A model generated the notes under the pieces. That model made no database searches, was not told the origin of the DNA, and saw only the letters and a program-made list of their open reading frames with translations. A stretch of 64,000 bases of DNA from Adineta ricciae (taxonomy: Eukaryota; Rotifera; Eurotatoria; Adinetida; Adinetidae). The stretch is taken from assembly GCA_905250025.1 (NCBI GenBank), contig CAJNOJ010000113.1:246877-310876 (forward strand), written 5' to 3'. Made by a program: the position numbers and the translations under genes. Below, one piece after another: positions 36,623 through 49,246 of this stretch (position 1 is its first letter; every line of letters begins with the position of its first letter).

Positions 36623-37603
36623 TTAGAATAATGTACAACATCGATTCGTTTTTCTAGCCTAAACAGAAGAAGAAATTTTCGCGCGTGTGAAAGTGATTTT
36701 CTCCCTACCGTTTTATAAAATGCTTTGGCTTCGAAACTTAAATCATTTGATCGAGCGACGAGATCATCGATTTTCTCGCCACGTTCGAGAACGTTGACCA
36801 AGGTGTTTTTCTAAACGAAATCATTCAGATGAGTTTCATCGGGATAGTCAAACTTACAAGAATGTCTTTCGTATCATCAAGGTCTTTTTGTAAACGCATC
36901 AATGGGTCAGCTTCCTGGGGATTCTAAATGGCAACAAGGCGGTCCAATATCGAGAAGCATTGATCGAATCTCGTACCTGGTATTTTCTCAAAGTTTCACC
37001 CAACGATGCCATCTTACCAGATCTAAATCAACTGAATTGTTATTTCCACATGATTCTAGAATCGAATAACTTACTGTTCAGCCATGCCTGCCCAGGTTGA
37101 GGGTGGATTAACACTGGTAAAGTCATCCATAACCTAAACGGAAGCAAATATGACAGATGAACCTTCTCTCACAGTGCAGAGCAAAGAATAACTAACTTTA
37201 CTCAACAGAGTGTGTGCAACTCGTTGTGGGTATTCACCATCGGAGACAATAACTGATGCTAAACCATCCGAACGAACATAAACATGAACCATAGCTGAAA
37301 TTAAACAAAAGCTTAGAACCACATATTGTTTTCTTTCATCGATTCTCCTCACCATTAACGTTTTGATCGGCTTCAACAGATTGTCTGGTGTTTATGGCTG
37401 TACGTTCAGTGACAGTTCTTGCTGAGAAGACAAGCAATGGTTGTACACTGTAAAAGAAAAAGTTTGTCAGCGAATTCGTTCATCAATGCATCTTACCTGC
37501 GACGTTCAAAATAACCAAAACTGTCGAGATTGAATTCATCCTGAAGTATTTTGACTTTCTTATCACCTTCTTTATGTAAAACAAATATTGCCAATAATTT
37601 CAT
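36623..37603 (-). CDS. YKT6: YKT6 v-SNARE
   Basis: Multi-exon; starts MKLLAIFVLHKEGDKKVK (ATG 37603) and includes the longin domain: DSFGYFERRR, VHVYVRSDGLASVIVSDGEY and PQRVAHTLLSKV. The SNARE helix has LRKYQNPQEADPLMRLQKDL and VLERGEKIDDLVARSNDLSF. The last exon, reached through a GT/AG intron after KAFYKT, ends ARKTNRCCTLF, i.e. a palmitoylation-type Cys followed by a CaaX box (CTLF). Like other YKT6 proteins it should be farnesylated and cycle between cytosol and membranes, serving several Golgi, endosome and autophagosome fusion steps. Confidence 0.95.
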
Positions 37604-38071
37604 CGTTGAACTTAGATTTGGAGTTTCTTAATATGGAATAATTCGGCGAAAAAACGTAACAAAGATCTGAAATCACGCTATATCTAAGTACACATTGGAC
37701 TTCTAGCGTATATTCAAGAAACTAACAGAAGAATTTATTTGAATGCAGTGCTGACGTCAACGAACGACGAAGGTTATTTTTCCATTTTTTTCTGACTCAC
37801 TTTCGGATGATATGGCACACAGGAACCAATCGACAGTTCCATTTGAAAACAGATGTCGCTTCTATATAAACAAAATCGGAGTCATTCTCGACAGAAACTG
37901 AATCACATCGGTCAAAACTCGAATGTTGCAAAAGTGTCGTCAGAATAGGCGAGAAATACGTACCCGCCAAAGAATGAGTCAATCGTGTTTCAGCACGCTT
38001 ATATTTCTTTTCACAATGAACAATATGAAATACAAACATAAAACAATAAAGAGAACAAGAATGGATTTTTG
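37604..38071. other. Spacer without supported gene
   Basis: An 80-codon minus-strand open frame (37797-38039) has no domain, start context or splice support. Confidence 0.45.
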
Positions 38072-39174
38072 TTATTTTTTCTGTGGAATGGTTCCGAGTC
38101 GTTCATTTTTTCCAAAAAGAATCAGGTCTGGATGAAGTGATTTACTCTTCATGGCATCAACGATCTTCTTCGCAACATCATATCGCATCTTGTGATACAA
38201 ATGAAAATGATTCTGCATCGATGGCAATGTCAATTGCTTTTTCGAACATGGTATATGCAGTAGTGTCGAGACTGTTGCGTTGGCACCGTAGATATTCGTT
38301 GGATCAGTTAATGGACAGTCAGAACGATATTCTCGGTTCTCGAAACGAAAACAGAATTTAGGATACTGACTTATGTGTATTACTTACGAATAGAACTTCT
38401 GTATTGGAGAATAATTTCGTTTCAGGAGGCAATCTATCGTCGACAATCGCATTGCGTAATCGAAGCGCACATTCCGGTATCATTCGATGATAGTATTCGA
38501 AATGTTTAACTATGTTGTATTTTAGATGGTACGCACCATCGCAATCGAAACGAATCTTGTGTTCAGATGTAATACCGAACACGTTGGGTTTGGTTAGAGG
38601 ACATTGAAACATTTTCGAATCGAGCGTATCCAATGGTTGTCTGAAATATAGATGCTAATTATCATCGGAACAGGAAATCAGGAGATTACTTACGGAATGA
38701 AAGGTTTTGAGTCTTGTTTATTGATTGTGAAATTTTTTATTTCGACTGTATACATGTTGATTTGTTCGACATCATGCTGAGCAAATGTCGATTTTGCTAG
38801 TAGACTCTCTTTGTCTTTTACAAACGCATTTGCCTCTTCAGCAAATGCCAATCGCTTTCGAAGAGTCTCTTGTTGTTCGTCATAAATACGATTTATACGA
38901 CTAATATCGCGCTGGTGACGTTCAGTAATCTATTTGAAGACTTCACTTTTGTTTTTCATCGAATAAATCTACTTTCACTCACCGCTGTTGCCGTGTCTGT
39001 CGTTACTTGCGCCAAACACGTTACTGCCTTATCTAATCGATCCATTAAATTAGTGAAATCATGTAAGAAAGCATCTCCATGTTCGATCAAATGTTCCAAA
39101 CACACATTCTTTTTACAATGATTTGTACATCTTGAAAATATATCCGACGAACAACGAGGATGTTCACATGTCAT
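38072..39174 (-). CDS. Tandem family member A: B-box-like finger, coiled coil, two C-C-H-x4-H modules
   Basis: Exons 38983-39174, 38694-38929, 38388-38640 and 38072-38338 total exactly 316 codons. N-terminus: CEHPRC...CTNHC...C..H...H, a compact Cys/His finger resembling a B-box (spacing C-x4-C-x7-C-x3-C-x4-C-x2-H-x3-H). A helical segment follows (RHQRDISRINRIYDEQQETL). Two C-terminal modules begin CPLT: in the first, Cys in RFDCDGAYHL, then HFEYYHRM; in the second, Cys in HIPCSKKQL, then HFHLYHKM. Each ends with a helix (ALRLRNAI, AKKIVDAM). There is no RING, so ubiquitin ligase activity is not indicated. The start was chosen by alignment with members B and C. Confidence 0.75.
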
Positions 39175-39230
39175 ACTGATTCTCTTATCTAAAAGCAAAA
39201 CAATCTATCAAGCACGCTGTTTTATTTATT

Positions 39231-40134
39231 CTAATTTTCAAATTTTGTTGATTTCACTACTTCTTGGATTTGTGCTGCTCGAAGATGATGAATAGTTTTA
39301 AGATGAACAGGCAAATATCGTTTGGAGACTAAAAACGAACAAGGCGTACTATGAACTCCACGACTGACTGAAGCATCCTGGAACGGACATGGGTATTTTT
39401 TGTGCACGTCAGTGATGACGGCATCTGCTGGAAAGAGTACAGTTTTCTTTGGATCGAGATTATCCAGAACAGCATTCTGTAATATATTGGCGTAGTCTTT
39501 CGTTAACTGATGATAGTATCGAAAGTGATTGTAAAGATCACGGCTTCTCTTCTGATGTGTACATAACCGGACGTTGTGTGAGGCATGTAAACCGTATACA
39601 TTTAAACTCTTTAATGGGCAATCGTTTGATTGAACTTGTTTTTCTCGTCGAGAAATGTCGAAATCTAAAACATTCATTAGAGTAGTTCATTAATTTAGAA
39701 GTAAAAGAACCTGTTGGCAGAGTTTTATGTTGATTAATTTCTTGAATTAACTTATCCACTTTTTGAAAATCGTCTTGCGTCAAACTAGTTTCGTTATTTT
39801 TGATTTTAACAAGATGTTCACACATTTGATTATGTTGAATTTGTAATCGACTGATGGCTATTAATCTCTGATCAAATTTTTGAATTTGATTTTGATGAGA
39901 ACGTTCAAGAAGATCAAATTCAAGCTGTTGATCTTTAGTCATATTTTCCTTGGTTTGTTCAACAGATTTCGACAACACATTAGTCGGTTTGATTAGATCC
40001 TGTACGATTTGTTCAAATTCATTGATGAGAATTGTTCGGTGTTCGTCCAGGTGGTGTGAACAAAGTGACCAGAAGCAATGGTTTGAGCATATCGAATGTA
40101 TCGGAAGGGAACAACGGGGATGTTGACATGTCAT
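39231..40134 (-). CDS. Tandem family member B: B-box-like finger, coiled coil, two C-C-H-x4-H modules
   Basis: Exons 39711-40134 and 39231-39664 (46-bp intron) give 285 codons. The N-terminal finger has the same spacing as A (CQHPRC, CSNHC, then C..H...H), followed by about 100 residues of coiled coil (LEFDLLERSHQNQIQKFDQR). Modules: CPLKSLNVYGLH with HFRYYHQL, and CPFQDASVSRG with HLKTIHHL. The 3' end is 57 bp from the start of A, in the same direction. Low identity outside the Cys/His skeleton implies an old duplication or fast divergence. Confidence 0.75.
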
Positions 40135-40269
40135 CTAAAACAAGGAAAGTTTATTCATAGAATAAAAGGACACAAAACAAAGGCAATCAGATCAATTAAA
40201 ACCAACACATTGCTGTGTCTTGATGATCTGTGAAATAAACATGAAAAAATCGATTAGGTTGAATGTTTT

Positions 40270-41350
40270 TCATTTCAATTCATCTTCATCCAGTTCAAGA
40301 TGGGTTAGACCTTCATCGACTTTGACTGCCTGAAGAATTTTACTCGTTGTTTTCAATGTTAATTGATGAACGCTGATTAGATGTTGTTTCAATCCCGTTT
40401 GATAAAGTTTACTTTTACAGTTGGCGATTTTCATCGTTTTCAATGGGCATTCCATTAATTCACAGCGTATATCGGATAACTTGTGCTCGGATGAGAAAAT
40501 GCGTGTTGTTCGTGGGTTTAATCCATGACGAACGGCTTTTGTTAATCGATAGGCTATCGATGCTGTTAGATGATGATAGTTCTGTAAATGTGCAAGTAAT
40601 TGTCGATCACCACGGTTCTTTTCTGTTGAACATAGACGAACGCCGTGCTTTTCTTCAAACCCAAATACACCAAGCTGAGTCAAAGGGCAAAAATCATGGT
40701 ACAATATGATTTTAAGCGATTGGTTTCTTGGCTTTTTTTGCGAAGGGCCAAAATCATCATCCTCATCGTTGTCGTTGTCATCATCGCTCTCCTCGTCATC
40801 ATCTTCATCTTCCATGCGTTGTCCTTGGTCGACATTCAAATTGGTTGACACTCTTTCAATTCTATAAGAGAACATTCTTTTGTGAGAAATTAAATCGACC
40901 GTGTTACTTTTTAACAATAACTTCTTCTTCTAGAGGATATTGTTGAAGTTTACGTAAATACAACTTCATTTGTTCGATATCATGTTGATTTATCATGGCC
41001 TTATCATGTTTCATATCGGTTAATAATTGAACTTTAGTTTCGATTAGTTTTTGTACGGACTGTACCAGTCGAGATTTTTCGTCGGTTTCAAGTCGTTTTT
41101 TTCGGTAATTTTCATGGATTGAGTCACGTTGTTTTTGATAATTTGAATTCAAGTTGGCCTTTTGTTCGTCGATCAACTTAATCAATTCAGTGAATGATTT
41201 TCCTATTTGACTAAACGACTTTTCATATTGAACAAGAAACAGATTCCTATGTTCAGTAAAATGTTCTTCACACAGATCCAATTGGCAATGATTCGAGCAT
41301 TTTTGCAAGGCAGTACGAGTACAAAATGGATGCTCGCACGATTCTGACAT
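40270..41350 (-). CDS. Tandem family member C: B-box-like finger, coiled coil, acidic linker, two C-C-H-x4-H modules
   Basis: Exons 40908-41350 and 40270-40861 (46-bp intron) give 344 codons. The start MSESCEHPFC at 41350 is chosen by homology; an in-frame ATG at 41446 would add 32 residues. The finger (CEHPFC, CSNHC) and coiled coil are as in A and B. It uniquely has an acidic Asp/Glu run (about residues 165-190) and a basic patch before the modules, which begin CPLTQLGVFGFE (HLQNYHHL) and CPLKTMKIANC (HLISVHQL). It is head-to-head with the long coiled-coil gene (186 bp between start codons). Confidence 0.75.
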
Positions 41351-41535
41351 GTCTGAACGGTTTGAAAACAGATTTTGAATTTGAGCGAGGGTTAAATGAG
41401 AAAGAACAAGGGATACTTCATTTCGATTGAACCGGATAGAGGTCACTAGTTCTGCAACACTCGCATTGTGAAGCTATATACAAAAGACGAAGTACTTGGT
41501 TAATTAGACTTGGCGATTAATTATAAATCAGCACA

Positions 41536-44500
41536 ATGAATCAACAAGATGACAATGACTTACATTCAAAATCGATGTTTTCTGCACATCTAATCAATAC
41601 CGGAATAACGTATCTTCCATTACCGGAACTGCGTTTACAACTAGCGAAACCTCAGCAAACGCTAGATTACAAACATCAAATCGAACAAGATTTTTACGCA
41701 CGTTATCGGCATATGGACGAGAATGAGTTCGATGAGATCTTGGGAAATATTGATGAATATCGAGCTCGTCACTTTAAGAGTAATTATCGGCGTTTGTATG
41801 AAAATTTGCTTTTATCAATTCTGAGAAGTGTTGATTTCGATGACGAAATTCTTAGAATAAAACATGCATTATTGTATAACAGCGAACTTTTGCCTATTCT
41901 CAATCATAATCATAAACTAGCAAAACGAGAGAAACGAATCTTATATAATTTAACAACGAAAACCTGGCAGAAGTTCGATGAATGTATCCAGAGTGAAATT
42001 TACATGCAATATCAATTAAAGCAATGTAAACAAGAACATGAAAGTTTACTACAAATGAAAATCAAACAAGAACAACATCAGAAATTCGCTTTGGAATTGC
42101 AAGAAATGAGTATCGAGTTAATCTACCTAAGAAAAGGTTCTTTCTATTCAAATGAACGTTCTCTTCTTAACAACTAACTTCTTTCTCTCTAGAAATTCAA
42201 CAATTACACGATGTGAAATGTACGTACGAATGAAAAGTCTTCTCAATTCCAAAACCAATATTTTCATAGATCAACTAGAAATGGAGTTGCATGAAACTCG
42301 TGCTCGTTGTTCTCATTATCTAATTCATTTAAATTATCTTCAAACCAACACTCATCGCTCGCACACTATCGAATTGAATAACCTTCAACTCGAACGAGAT
42401 TCAATAATCACCCAAACCGAATTGCTCAAATATAATCTCTTCGAGCAGATGCAGCAATACCATTCTCTACTGCATGATTATCGTGCAAGTTTAGACACGT
42501 TTCGTTCGACATTGAGTGAACTCGAACAGCAATTGAAACAACAAACTGATCGAGAATTTAGCTCTATGCAAATCTTCAGTTCATTCCAACGGCAAACAAC
42601 AACAAATGATACTCAACAGTTGATCTACATATTCGAGAATAAAATTGACGAGAAGAAATCGCTCAACCGACAATTAGAGCGAACAATCGAAAGTCTTCAA
42701 GAGAAAATCTATAAATTAAAACAAACCTTTGTCAAGAAAGATAATGATTATCAAACCATGTTACACAATGAACAGCAATTCAATGAAGATATCAAAGTAG
42801 AACTGATAAATGTCTCATCTATACATCCCTAATCAGATTTCTTTATAGATCCATCGAGAAATCTACATTCAACTCAAAGTTTTTCCTTTTCATTTTCATA
42901 CATCTCATCGTGTTGTCCTTCCTTTTCCTTTAGACTGAGCGTCGTTCACTCGAACATCAGCTGGCAACCAAACTAAAACAATATTCCGCTGATGATCGTC
43001 TTCATCATACACTCGCTCAGCAACACGATTCATTCATAGCTCGAAAGAAATTAGAGCAAATACGCATTAACACATCAACTGAACAATTGCATTCACTGCT
43101 CGATGAAAATAATTATCTAGAAACATTCGTCAATCAACTCTATCAACAATATACGCAGACTAACCCAAATAATTTATCGAACCTACAAATAGAAATTGAG
43201 CATTTGAAGCAAACGCGTCAGACTTTGATCCAACACAAGATTCGTGACCGGCAAATGTCTACGAAGTATAAAACTCAAGATGAACAATTGCAAATCAAAA
43301 ACAATAGAATTGTCAATCGAATTCGACAGATTCTCAATCGTGTCAAAGAAAATGACATCGTTTTTAAAGCAAACAAAGAACACATTCATACATTAGGTGA
43401 ATGCCATTCGCGTAAAATGATCATTCAACGCATCTTTTTCTAGAAAATCAGCTTAAACAAGAGCAGAATTACTATTTACAATCGAAATATCTATTAACTC
43501 GAATGAAAAATCGTTCAGAAGTATATCGAACGAAACAGCATTCCATACAAATGCAAATCCAAATTGCAATCAATAGTATCAAGTAATTCACACGATATTC
43601 TTACCTATTTATCATTATTTTCGTATTTCAGACATTCTCAGCATTATCGACAAACATTTGCAGAACAATTATCTATTTGTAAGAATGATTTACTAGTTCA
43701 ACAAGTCTCGTTGAATAAACTGCGTGAATTTCATACCGCTCTTCAAGAGCAACTTGAAATGAATTCCAGAAAACTCTTTACTATTCATACACATGTCACA
43801 AGCCTTCGTAATCAATACAAAAATTCAGTTGAATCTCTTGAAAAAATACGAGAGGATGTGAAAAACTGTTTGCATATCCGATCGAGTCTCGGCCGAATGA
43901 TTATTCGTCGTATTGATTTGTGTCAATTACTTTACAAGAAATTAGCTCGATACGATCAGCATATTCATCAACAGGATCGATATATTCAAATCATCACCAA
44001 ATGTATCTACTCTCTGAAAAGCGAAATTCATCAGCTGCGACGTAACAATCAAAAATTTCTCGAGAAGAAAGATCACATGCAACTCGAAGTAAAACAATTC
44101 CAGCTTTACATAAGCTTGCAACAAAATTTCCATGTAGACTGTTAAAGTTCATATGGAAAAACTACTCGATCAGTCGTATACAAAGCAACAAACACTGACA
44201 AAACAAATCTTTCAACGACGTGTCTATACAAAACGTTCGCGTTAGTCGCCATTCGACCGTTGCCGATCGTTGTAGATTTTCCTTTCATTTAGTCGATCGT
44301 CTACCATCCGAAGATCTAACATTTCTGAAAACGAAGTTTTACATGTTAAAAACTCGTTATGTTAAAATTATCTGTCGCGAGATTCTTTGTAATTTCGTTC
44401 TCGTTGCAATTCAACAGGAATATTTCAATTATTTGAGATATTACACATGCGAAATGCGTCGAGATGATTTTGCTAGTTTGAATGTCTTACGAAGAAATCT

Positions 44501-44633
44501 TTGTCAATTGATGAAACAATTAAAAGCAAAAACGGCTGAAAATAATATCTTAATTAACTACTACGATTGGATTCAATGGATTCGAATTGATATTATTCAA
44601 CGGATCGCACAATGGAGTGACAATTCACATTAA
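41536..44633 (+). CDS. Long coiled-coil protein, unrecognised
   Basis: Several exons: 41536 to about 42135, about 42193-42796, 42935 to about 43394, about 43443-43580, 43632 to about 44088, then segments to 44633. Introns are about 45-75 bp except one near 42797-42934. The protein is almost wholly helical, rich in Gln, Lys, Leu and His, with heptads such as RQLERTIESLQEKIYKLKQT and HKIRDRQMSTKYKTQDEQLQ. The last part ends with a compact helical segment (YYTCEMRRDDFASLNVLRR). Such proteins are common in cilia and centrosomes, which suits a ciliated animal, but no orthologue is recognised. Two junctions (near 42135 and 44180) are uncertain. Confidence 0.6.
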
Positions 44634-44947
44634 ACTTCATCATTCACTTTTGACGTTCTGAATATGTTGACTGTAGATGACAGTAGTTACGAATGCAACA
44701 ATACGATTACCAGCTATATTGATATCGTTTTCCACAAAAAAAAGATCTGACTATAACTTACAAGAATCTCTCGTTCATCTTGACGGTAACAAACGATTCT
44801 ATTCTATTTGTAACACAATCATCCAATGAAATCTGACGCACGTTAGATTTCGATTCGACATATGTGTTTTCGATAAAAAACAACTGATGTTCCTTTCTTT
44901 TTTCATTGATTTTCATTTTTCTTATTATTAGTATTCGATCTTCACTA
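44634..44947. other. Spacer upstream of makorin
   Basis: AT-rich, no gene seen; likely holds the makorin promoter. Confidence 0.5.
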
Positions 44948-46627
44948 ATGGCTTCATCTATTCCAACTGGTGCTATTCAACGATCAACGGACCTGTGCCG
45001 GTACAAACATTACTCGTTTCACTCATTTCGTTTCGAGTACTCTGTTCTGTTTATTTAGATATTTTCTTTCAAATCAATGTCGTTATGGCGATAAATGCTT
45101 CTATTCACATGATCGATCAAATAATCAATCAAATAATGCCTGCCGATATTATCTGAGGGGCAAATGTATGTACGGAGATCGATGCAGGTACGAACATAAC
45201 TTCATTTGTATTCTATAGTAAGATATTCTTTATTTTCTTAGGTATGATCATGTACGACCTAAACCACAACTGGCGCTTCGTTCTATCGATCCGATATCCG
45301 AACTTTTCGATGGTAAATCTCAATCTTTTTGTGATGCGAGCAATGAAGGTAAATGTTCAAGATGAATGCGTTCTATTTATTACTACAGTGAAGAAAACAT
45401 ATGTAAAAGTATCTTCGTTGGTATTCACAGCGCATACTAACCTACCATTGATCATAACATTCCCTACCTACGTACTAGGCTTCGTCTATGTGATTTAGTT
45501 CTATATCAACCGTCGAATTCTAATGAAGAACAACAAAACAGTGATGCTCCTAACTTTACTATTTCCACATTTTGTCCATATGCTGAAAAAAATGGTTTAT
45601 GCGAAGCATTAGACGCAGGACGCTTTTGTCCGTATCTTCATGGTGATACATGTGATTTTTGTAATTTGCCTGTCTTAGATCCAACGGACGACAAACAACG
45701 AGAAGAACATCGTTTCGTAAGAAGATTTTTAAAAAATCAAATGCAATCATTGTCTATTTCTTTCGAATAGGAATGTTTGAAAAAACATGAAGCTGAGTGT
45801 GAAGAAGCGTTTGCTATTCAACGTAGTCAAGAGAAGAAATGTGGTATTTGCTTGGAGAAAGTCTGGGATCGTGACGGTGATAAACGATTTGGTTTGTTGG
45901 AAAATTGTGATCATATATTTTGTTTGGAATGTATACGAAAATGGCGATCATCATCGAACTATGAACATAAAGTTGTAAAAGCCTGGTTAGATATGAAGTC
46001 AATAACATTCATGATGACGCTTATCTTTGACATTTCCAAACTTTAGTCCGGAATGTCGAACAAAATCGGATTTCGTTACTCCAACGAAGTATTGGCCAGA
46101 AAATGATCAAGCGAAGAATAACGCTATTCAAGCGTACAAGGAAAATCTTCAGTAAGAAAGACTCAGATCTGTAAGTCAAGATGATTCTGCTGATTGTTTT
46201 AGGCAAATACATTGTAAATTCTTTAAACGTGGTGATGGCGTGTGCCCATTCGGCTCGAAATGTTTCTATTTACATGTGGATAAACGTGGGCAGTATGTTC
46301 AATTAGGTCCACCACGTCGTCGACGACGAATGAATACTCAAGGGGAATTCGAAAGTTTATCTGATATTCTAATGGTTTCGATCTTTTCATCGATGGACGT
46401 TGGACGATTCTTCGATGAGTAAGCTTACTGGCAAACTGCACGAATGATTTGATTGAATCTTGTCATGCTTCTTTCTTTTCAGACTTGATTATTTATTCAA
46501 CGATGATGATGATGATGATGATGACATGGAATCGTATGGATCGTATTTGACCAATGAAGATGATTTTCAATTTGCTGAGGAACATGATCTCACTGATAAT
46601 GAAGAAGAATTTCGATCATGGCACTGA
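44948..46627 (+). CDS. MKRN: Makorin E3 ubiquitin ligase
   Basis: The start at 44948 gives MASSIPTGAIQRSTDLCR, and after a 58-bp intron (45001-45058) the first C3H1 fingers: YFLSNQCRYGDKCFYSH and YYLRGKCMYGDRCRYEH. A third finger (CPYAEKNGLCEALDAGRFCPY) and the makorin Cys/His segment (CDFCNLP) precede a C3HC4 RING: CGICLEKVW, CDHIFCLECIRKW and CPECRTKSDFV. A last C3H1 finger follows (HCKFFKRGDGVCPFGSKCFY), with an acidic tail including a GAT repeat. The order C3H-C3H-C3H/Cys-His-RING-C3H is diagnostic. Makorins bind RNA and ubiquitinate partners. Junctions around 45240-45520 are not fully resolved. Confidence 0.92.
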
Positions 46628-47753
46628 GAGAGAATTCTGCGAAAAAGTGAATTTGAATATTTATATATGTATTTTATGTGTGTATGTTAGTTAAAGTTGA
46701 ATAACAGTATAAAGCTATACACCTTCTTTTCTTTATGTACATGGTATAAACAAAATAAATTGTATTCTATGGAATTTTGGTGATTTTTCTTTGTTAATCT
46801 TATATAGAAATTCGAATAAATCTCAACTTACTCTCTGACATCTTCTGTCCGATGGATTCTTTGCGACGAAATTACAAAAACAATAAATCAATCGTTTTTC
46901 GACTTTTTCTTAAATCCGAATGTCAACAGAAATGAATGACAGTGATACGAATGCACTTTTCTCAAATTATCCTTGAATCCAACTCCTACGTCGACGTAGT
47001 TAGCATAATATCCGTGACGTTATCGCCACCGTACTATTTTGAGGAACGGGATGGATATGTATCACACATACCGTTCATTCTATACTCTCAGAAGGAGTTT
47101 TTTGCCAATGGAGGTTAAGTTTTGTATTCTTATGATTTTAAACAGGTCATGTGTACTTATTTCGTAATCGAAATTTATCAATGTAGAGAAAGACTTAATC
47201 ATTTTCTGAGATTCAGTTTTTTTTGTCTTAATCGCTTTGTACTCCTCGTGACAAGGCAAGTCTCATTATTTCATTACTTGACAAAGGAGAAAAGTATGAA
47301 GTCTCACTATGACAATGTCAATATTGTTGTAATTTGATAACATTTTTTTTTCGACGATTCTATCTATAAAGTATCTAAATATATCGCTAGCAGATGAAAA
47401 GAACGTTTTAATTATCGAAACAAGTGCGAAAATAATATTCTCGAAATCGAATATTCTTTTTTCGAACCAATGATCATCAAGGTCGGAAGATTATTCCAGC
47501 GAATGAAATAGCCAGAACAATTAACTGTCTTACAAAATGAAAAGTGTAATACTTACAGTAATTTCGATTCAGTTTTCTAAATTAATATTTAATTTCTTCA
47601 ATTTCACAAATATTTTGCTCTATATCGCGTTACTTATCTTTATGCTAATACGCCTAACCCCTACCTAACCCCTGCCTTACCCTCTACCTGTTCCATTCCT
47701 ATATAATAATCAATGATATCTTTCATTATTTCAAAAACCGAATATTTCATCAA
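46628..47753. other. About 1.1 kb without supported gene
   Basis: Short open frames only. A C-rich stretch at about 47650-47690 has two CCTAACCCC-like units but is not an array. It includes the promoter of the PHB depolymerase gene. Confidence 0.5.
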
Positions 47754-49054
47754 ATGTGGACAGGAATTTGCGCCATCGTTCTTATTGCTTCCATCGTGCA
47801 AGGCAAGCCACGAACAGATGTGACTGTTTCAGGCATATCTGCCGGTGGTTCAATGGCCACACAATTACATTTGGCTTTTTCGTCGGAAATTAGTGGATGT
47901 GGTGTCGTTGCCGGTCCACCGTACTACTGTGCCCAAGGCACTATGATGACAGCCATTGGTGCATGTATGAAAGGTCCAGCTACTTCAGTGTCTTCCAACA
48001 CTCTTCAGAACAAATTGAAATCTTATGTCTCATCTGGTAGTGCTGATCCAATCGCCAATGTGAAAAATGATCCTGTCTATATCTTTACCGGTCAAAAAGA
48101 TGGAACAGTCATTCCTGGTGTTGTTAAAGTGAACGAACAGATCTATTCAGCATTGGGTGCTAATATCAAAACAAAGTACGATCTAGCGGCTAATCACGGC
48201 TTTCCAACAGAGAACTTTGGCGGAAAATGTGACGTACTCTATTCAGCTAATTACATCAATAACTGGTGAGTTGTACATTTGTATCAGCAATTGACAAAAA
48301 CTTAAAAATCTTTTAATTTTTTCAATAGCAATTTCAATTTGGCTTATGATATGTTAAATCACATATTTGGCGGTAGTCTTGTTCAACCACCAAGTGGCAC
48401 AACGGTTCCTCTCACTGGACAACTCATCACATTCGATCAAGCAGCTTTTATGAATCCGCAAGCTGTGGTTAGATCTGAATCTCGAGCTACAGACATCTTT
48501 TCATTATGGTCAAGCTGGATGCAAACAACCATGGCTTTATACAATCCATTGAATTATTTACCATCGTTAAGCTTGCCATCATTAACATTGCCAAGCATCA
48601 ATCTTCCTGGTACAACCGGTGTGACTGGGGCATCATCCAATGCTGCATTCGGCTTTGACTCTCAAGGTTATGTTTACTTCCCAGCAGCTTGTAACAAAGG
48701 AAAGAAGTGTCCAATTCACGTTGCTCTTCACGGCTGCAAACAAGGTAGAATAGCTTTGTTCGTTTTCTTTCCTAAGATTTACGTGATTCATATTTGTACT
48801 TAGGTAAATCATTCATTGGTGATGTCTTCGCTAAAAAGGCTGGTTACTTGGAAGTTGCTGAACTTAACGACATCATTGTTTTGTTCCCACAAATTCTTCA
48901 ATCAACACTCAACCCTCAAAATCCAAATGGCTGCTTCGATTGGTGGGGTTATGGATCTGCTAATTATGCTAACAAATTAGGTCCACAAATGGTTGGTGTT
49001 AAGAACATGGTTGATACTGTTCGTCGTATCAACACTGCTTCAGCTGCTAAATGA
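47754..49054 (+). CDS. Secreted PHB depolymerase-like esterase (bacterial type)
   Basis: Exons 47754-48265, 48329-48744 and 48804-49054 give 392 codons; introns are 63 and 59 bp. A signal peptide ([17 protein letters not shown]) is followed by the lipase box [13 protein letters not shown] (nucleophile Ser), [12 protein letters not shown] with the acid, and [11 protein letters not shown] with the catalytic His, then a C-terminal part with [10 protein letters not shown] and GCFDWWGYG. This matches extracellular poly(3-hydroxybutyrate) depolymerases, alpha/beta hydrolases largely bacterial and fungal. The catalytic triad is intact, so the gene looks functional. Presence in an animal with short introns suggests an acquired gene that gained introns (inference; a tree is needed). 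The natural substrate could be another polyester. Confidence 0.88.
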
Positions 49055-49158
49055 TAACTTTTGGAATTTTTCTTGAAGATTTTAAATAAATCAGCAACTA
49101 AACGCATTCAACCTTGTAATCGCGCTTTTTTGTCAAAGAAAAAGAAAAAAAGAAAAGT

Positions 49159-49246
49159 CCCGCGAACCGGAGTCGAACCAGTGACCTAAAGATTACAGTT
49201 GTTATTCATCTACAGTCTTCCGCTCTACCAACTGAGCTATCGCGGG
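49159..49246 (-). tRNA. tRNA-Tyr(GTA) with intron
   Basis: Reverse strand starts CCCGCGATAGCTCAGTTGG and ends with the complementary CGCGGG. The anticodon arm AAGACTGTAG is interrupted by a 16-nt intron before ATCTT, the canonical position after base 37 for tRNA-Tyr. The T arm has GGTTCGACTCC. A T-rich Pol III terminator follows at once. Confidence 0.96.

Noticed and set aside
46497-46520. GAT microsatellite in makorin
   Set aside because: It encodes part of the acidic C-terminal tail in frame and is ordinary low-complexity coding sequence.
47645-47690. Telomere-like CCTAACCCC units
   Set aside because: Only about two imperfect units, no array, and gene-rich sequence continues on both sides.
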